From JBBSBL01 sp038251325 (GTDB lineage Bacteria > Actinomycetota > Thermoleophilia > Solirubrobacterales > Solirubrobacteraceae), in assembly GCA_038251325.1 (NCBI GenBank), contig JBBSBL010000032.1, forward strand, positions 1 to 30,545: a stretch of 30,545 bases of DNA. Direction: 5' to 3'. The notes beneath the pieces were generated by a model that did not search any database, was not told the DNA's origin, and saw nothing but the letters and a program-made list of their open reading frames with translations. Of the stretch, positions 28,672-30,545 are shown piece after piece (positions within the stretch are counted from its first letter, which is position 1; each line of letters begins with the position of its first letter). The translations under genes were made by a program, and so were the position numbers.

Positions 28672-30545
28672 CTACGCCCGGATCCGCTCCCCCTTCGGAT
28701 CCCACAGCGGCTCCTTCGCCACCTCGCCCGCGACCCAGCGGTCGAAGATGTCCACCGCGACCGCCGTCCCCGGCTCGGCGTGCTCCGGCGGCAGGTAGGC
28801 GTAGGCGATCGAGCGGCCGACCGTGAAGCCGTAGGCGCCGGTCGTCACCCGCACGACGATCGCGTCCCCCACTCGCACGGGCTCGTTGCCCAGCACCACG
28901 GAGCGCGGATCCTCGAGCACGAGGCAGCGCAGCCGTTTGCGCGGGCCGGCCTCGCGCGCCGCCACCAGAGCCTCGCGCCCGACGAAGCCCCCGTCCTTGT
29001 CGAGCCGAACGCAGAACCCGACGCCGCCTTCATACGGCGTCTCGTCCGGGGTGATGTCCGCCGCCCACACCCGGTACCCCTTCTCGATGCGCAGCGTGTC
29101 GATCGCCCGGTACCCCCCGGCGACGATGCCGTGCGGCTCGCCCGCGGCCCACAGCGTGCGCCAGAGCCCGAGCCCGTACTCGGTCGGGCAGTAGAGCTCC
29201 CAGCCGAGCTCGCCGACGAAGGTCACCCGCAGCGCCCGGCACGGCACGTCGCCGACGGTGATCTCCTGCATCGTCAGGTACGGGAACGCCTCCCCGGAGA
29301 GCTCGGCCGGCGTCACGGCGCCCAGCACCTCCCGCGCCCGCGGGCCCCACAGCCCGAAGCACGACCACTGCGCGGTGACGTCGGCCACCCTCACGCTCCC
29401 GTCGCCCGGCGCGTGGCGACGAATCCAGCCGAGGTCGTGGTTGCCGAACGCCGTCCCGGTCACGATCGAGAAGGCGTCCTCGCGCAGGCGGGTGACCGTG
29501 AAGTCGCACTCGATCCCGCCGCGCGTGTTGAGCATCTGAGTGTAGGTGATGCCCCCGACCGCGCCCGCCACCTCGTTGTCGCACAGCGTCTCCAGGAACG
29601 CCGCGGCGCCCGGCCCCGAGATCTCGAGCTTGGCGAAGGAGGACTCATCGAACATGCCCACCCGCTCCCGCGTGCCGACGTGCTCGACGCCGATCGCCGG
29701 CGAGAAGTGCTCGCCCGCCCAGCCCCTCGGGCGCAGCGACTCGTCGCCGTCGTCCGCGTTGGCCTCGTACCAGTTGACCCGCTCCCAGCCGGACTTCTCG
29801 CCGAACACGGCCCCGTGGTCGCGGTGCCAGGCGTTCACCGCGCTCACGCGCAGTGGGCGCCCGGCCTGCCGCTCGTGGCCCGGGTACTTGATGTCGTAGT
29901 AGGTCTCGTAGACCTCGCGGACCCGCTTGAGCGTGTAGGCGGGCGAGCCGTACTGCGCGCCGAAGCGCCGGATGTCCATGTGCCAGAGGTCGAGCGAGGG
30001 CTCCCCCGCGGCGATCCACTCGGCCATCACCTTCCCGATCCCGCCCGCGCCGGCCAGCCCGTGCGCGCAGAACCCGGCGGCGACGAAGAAGCCGCGCACC
30101 TCCGTCTCCCCCAGGCAGAACTCGCCGTCCGGCGTGAACGCCTCGGGCCCGTTGATGAGCCGGGTCACCGTGATGTCGTTCATCGCCGGCACGCGCCGGC
30201 GCGAGTTCTCGACGATCTCCTCGAAGCGGTCCCACTCCTCCTCGAGCAGCCGGCCGTTGAAGTCCGGCGGGATGGCGTCGAGCCCGCGACCCTCGTCGGT
30301 CATCGACCACGGCGCACAGTCGCGCTCGTAGCCGCCCATGATCAGCCCGCCGCCCTCCTCGCGGTAGTAGACGAGCAGGTCCGGGTCGCGCAGGGTCGGC
30401 AGGGGACGACCCGCCTCGCGCTCGCGGAAGGGCTGGGTGACGAGGTACTCGTGGGCCATCGGGACGATCGGGACGCGCACACCGGCCAGCCGCGCGATCT
30501 CCGCCGCGAACATGCCCCCGGCGTCGACCACGACCTCGGCGGCGA
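28672..30545 (-). CDS. Dimethylglycine/sarcosine dehydrogenase-type FAD oxidoreductase with GcvT domain, N-terminus missing
   Basis: The frame is open to the right edge, so only about 624 C-terminal residues are present; the FAD GxGxxG domain start is outside. Seen first is the end of the DAO-type flavin domain (VVVDAGGMFA, PMAHEYLVTQPF, LVYYREEGGGLIMGGYE, INGPEAFTPDGEFCLGE, GFFVAAGFCAHGLAGAGGIGK). A linker follows (GHERQAGRPLRVS, KSGWERVNWYEAN), then the folate-binding aminomethyltransferase domain (MFDESSFAKLEISGPGAAAFLETL, TYTQMLNTRGGIECDFTVTRL, LWGPRAREVL, VTFVGELGWELYCPTE, GYRAIDTLRIEKGYRVWAADITPDETPYEGGVGFCV) and its C-terminal barrel. Such enzymes demethylate dimethylglycine or sarcosine and pass the methyl carbon to tetrahydrofolate as 5,10-methylene-THF. 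Which N-methyl substrate is used is not decided by the visible part. Confidence 0.92.
   Translation of the reverse strand, partial: AAEVVVDAGGMFAAEIARLAGVRVPIVPMAHEYLVTQPFREREAGRPLPTLRDPDLLVYYREEGGGLIMGGYERDCAPWSMTDEGRGLDAIPPDFNGRLLEEEWDRFEEIVENSRRRVPAMNDITVTRLINGPEAFTPDGEFCLGETEVRGFFVAAGFCAHGLAGAGGIGKVMAEWIAAGEPSLDLWHMDIRRFGAQYGSPAYTLKRVREVYETYYDIKYPGHERQAGRPLRVSAVNAWHRDHGAVFGEKSGWERVNWYEANADDGDESLRPRGWAGEHFSPAIGVEHVGTRERVGMFDESSFAKLEISGPGAAAFLETLCDNEVAGAVGGITYTQMLNTRGGIECDFTVTRLREDAFSIVTGTAFGNHDLGWIRRHAPGDGSVRVADVTAQWSCFGLWGPRAREVLGAVTPAELSGEAFPYLTMQEITVGDVPCRALRVTFVGELGWELYCPTEYGLGLWRTLWAAGEPHGIVAGGYRAIDTLRIEKGYRVWAADITPDETPYEGGVGFCVRLDKDGGFVGREALVAAREAGPRKRLRCLVLEDPRSVVLGNEPVRVGDAIVVRVTTGAYGFTVGRSIAYAYLPPEHAEPGTAVAVDIFDRWVAGEVAKEPLWDPKGERIRA

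Noticed and set aside
1..30545. tRNA, rRNA, CRISPR, insertion sequences, attachment sites
   Set aside because: Read through for tRNA-like ends, regularly spaced repeats and transposase motifs; none seen.

Overview
This is a very GC-rich, densely packed actinobacterial chromosome segment with codon third positions almost all G or C. The style suggests the class Thermoleophilia (Solirubrobacterales-like): a GTP-type PEP carboxykinase, secreted beta-helix and lysyl-oxidase proteins with Arg-rich C-terminal beta domains, and start codons (ATG, GTG, one TTG) sitting 6-10 nt after a TANNNT hexamer. The taxonomic call is inference; no rRNA or tRNA gene is present.

Left part (1-9.4 kb): the 3' part of a Fur-family regulator; a polysaccharide-deacetylase lipoprotein and a lysyl-oxidase-like secreted amine oxidase on the minus strand; a 49-residue membrane protein and moaA on the plus strand; a thioredoxin-fold lipoprotein with an unusual C-x4-C site; a crotonase-family protein lacking the usual glutamates; a four-cysteine hypothetical protein; and a three-gene ABC-2 export operon.

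Middle part (9.4-17.6 kb), central carbon metabolism: GTP-PEPCK; a secreted beta-helix protein; then a MaoC hydratase divergent from an operon of a Chloroflexus-type malyl-CoA/methylmalyl-CoA lyase, two divergent succinyl-CoA-synthetase-like subunits and a FixX-like one-cluster ferredoxin. Together these could interconvert malate or a C5 diacid, its CoA ester, glyoxylate or pyruvate, and acetyl- or propionyl-CoA. This is the most interesting locus: the CoA ligase departs from SucCD at several signature motifs and is translationally coupled to the ferredoxin.

Right part (17.6-30.5 kb): a frameshifted beta-propeller pseudogene; a non-coding stretch with a perfect 15-bp inverted repeat; an Fpg/Nei glycosylase missing its fourth zinc cysteine; an agmatine-to-putrescine operon (SCP2-like protein, agmatine deiminase, N-carbamoylputrescine amidase); an acyl-CoA dehydrogenase and a secreted GH5 endoglycoceramidase-like enzyme; a divergent thioesterase / acyl-CoA synthetase pair; a broken sulfatase gene; a 47-residue membrane protein; and, running off the right edge, a dimethylglycine/sarcosine dehydrogenase-type flavoprotein with a C-terminal folate (GcvT) domain.

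Many genes appear to make leaderless mRNAs. At least one divergent pair has -10 hexamers on opposite strands overlapping by the shared TA. Genes within operons are usually coupled by ATGA, GTGA or TTGA overlaps. Two genes (propeller, sulfatase) carry several frameshifts each, which may be real decay or sequencing error.
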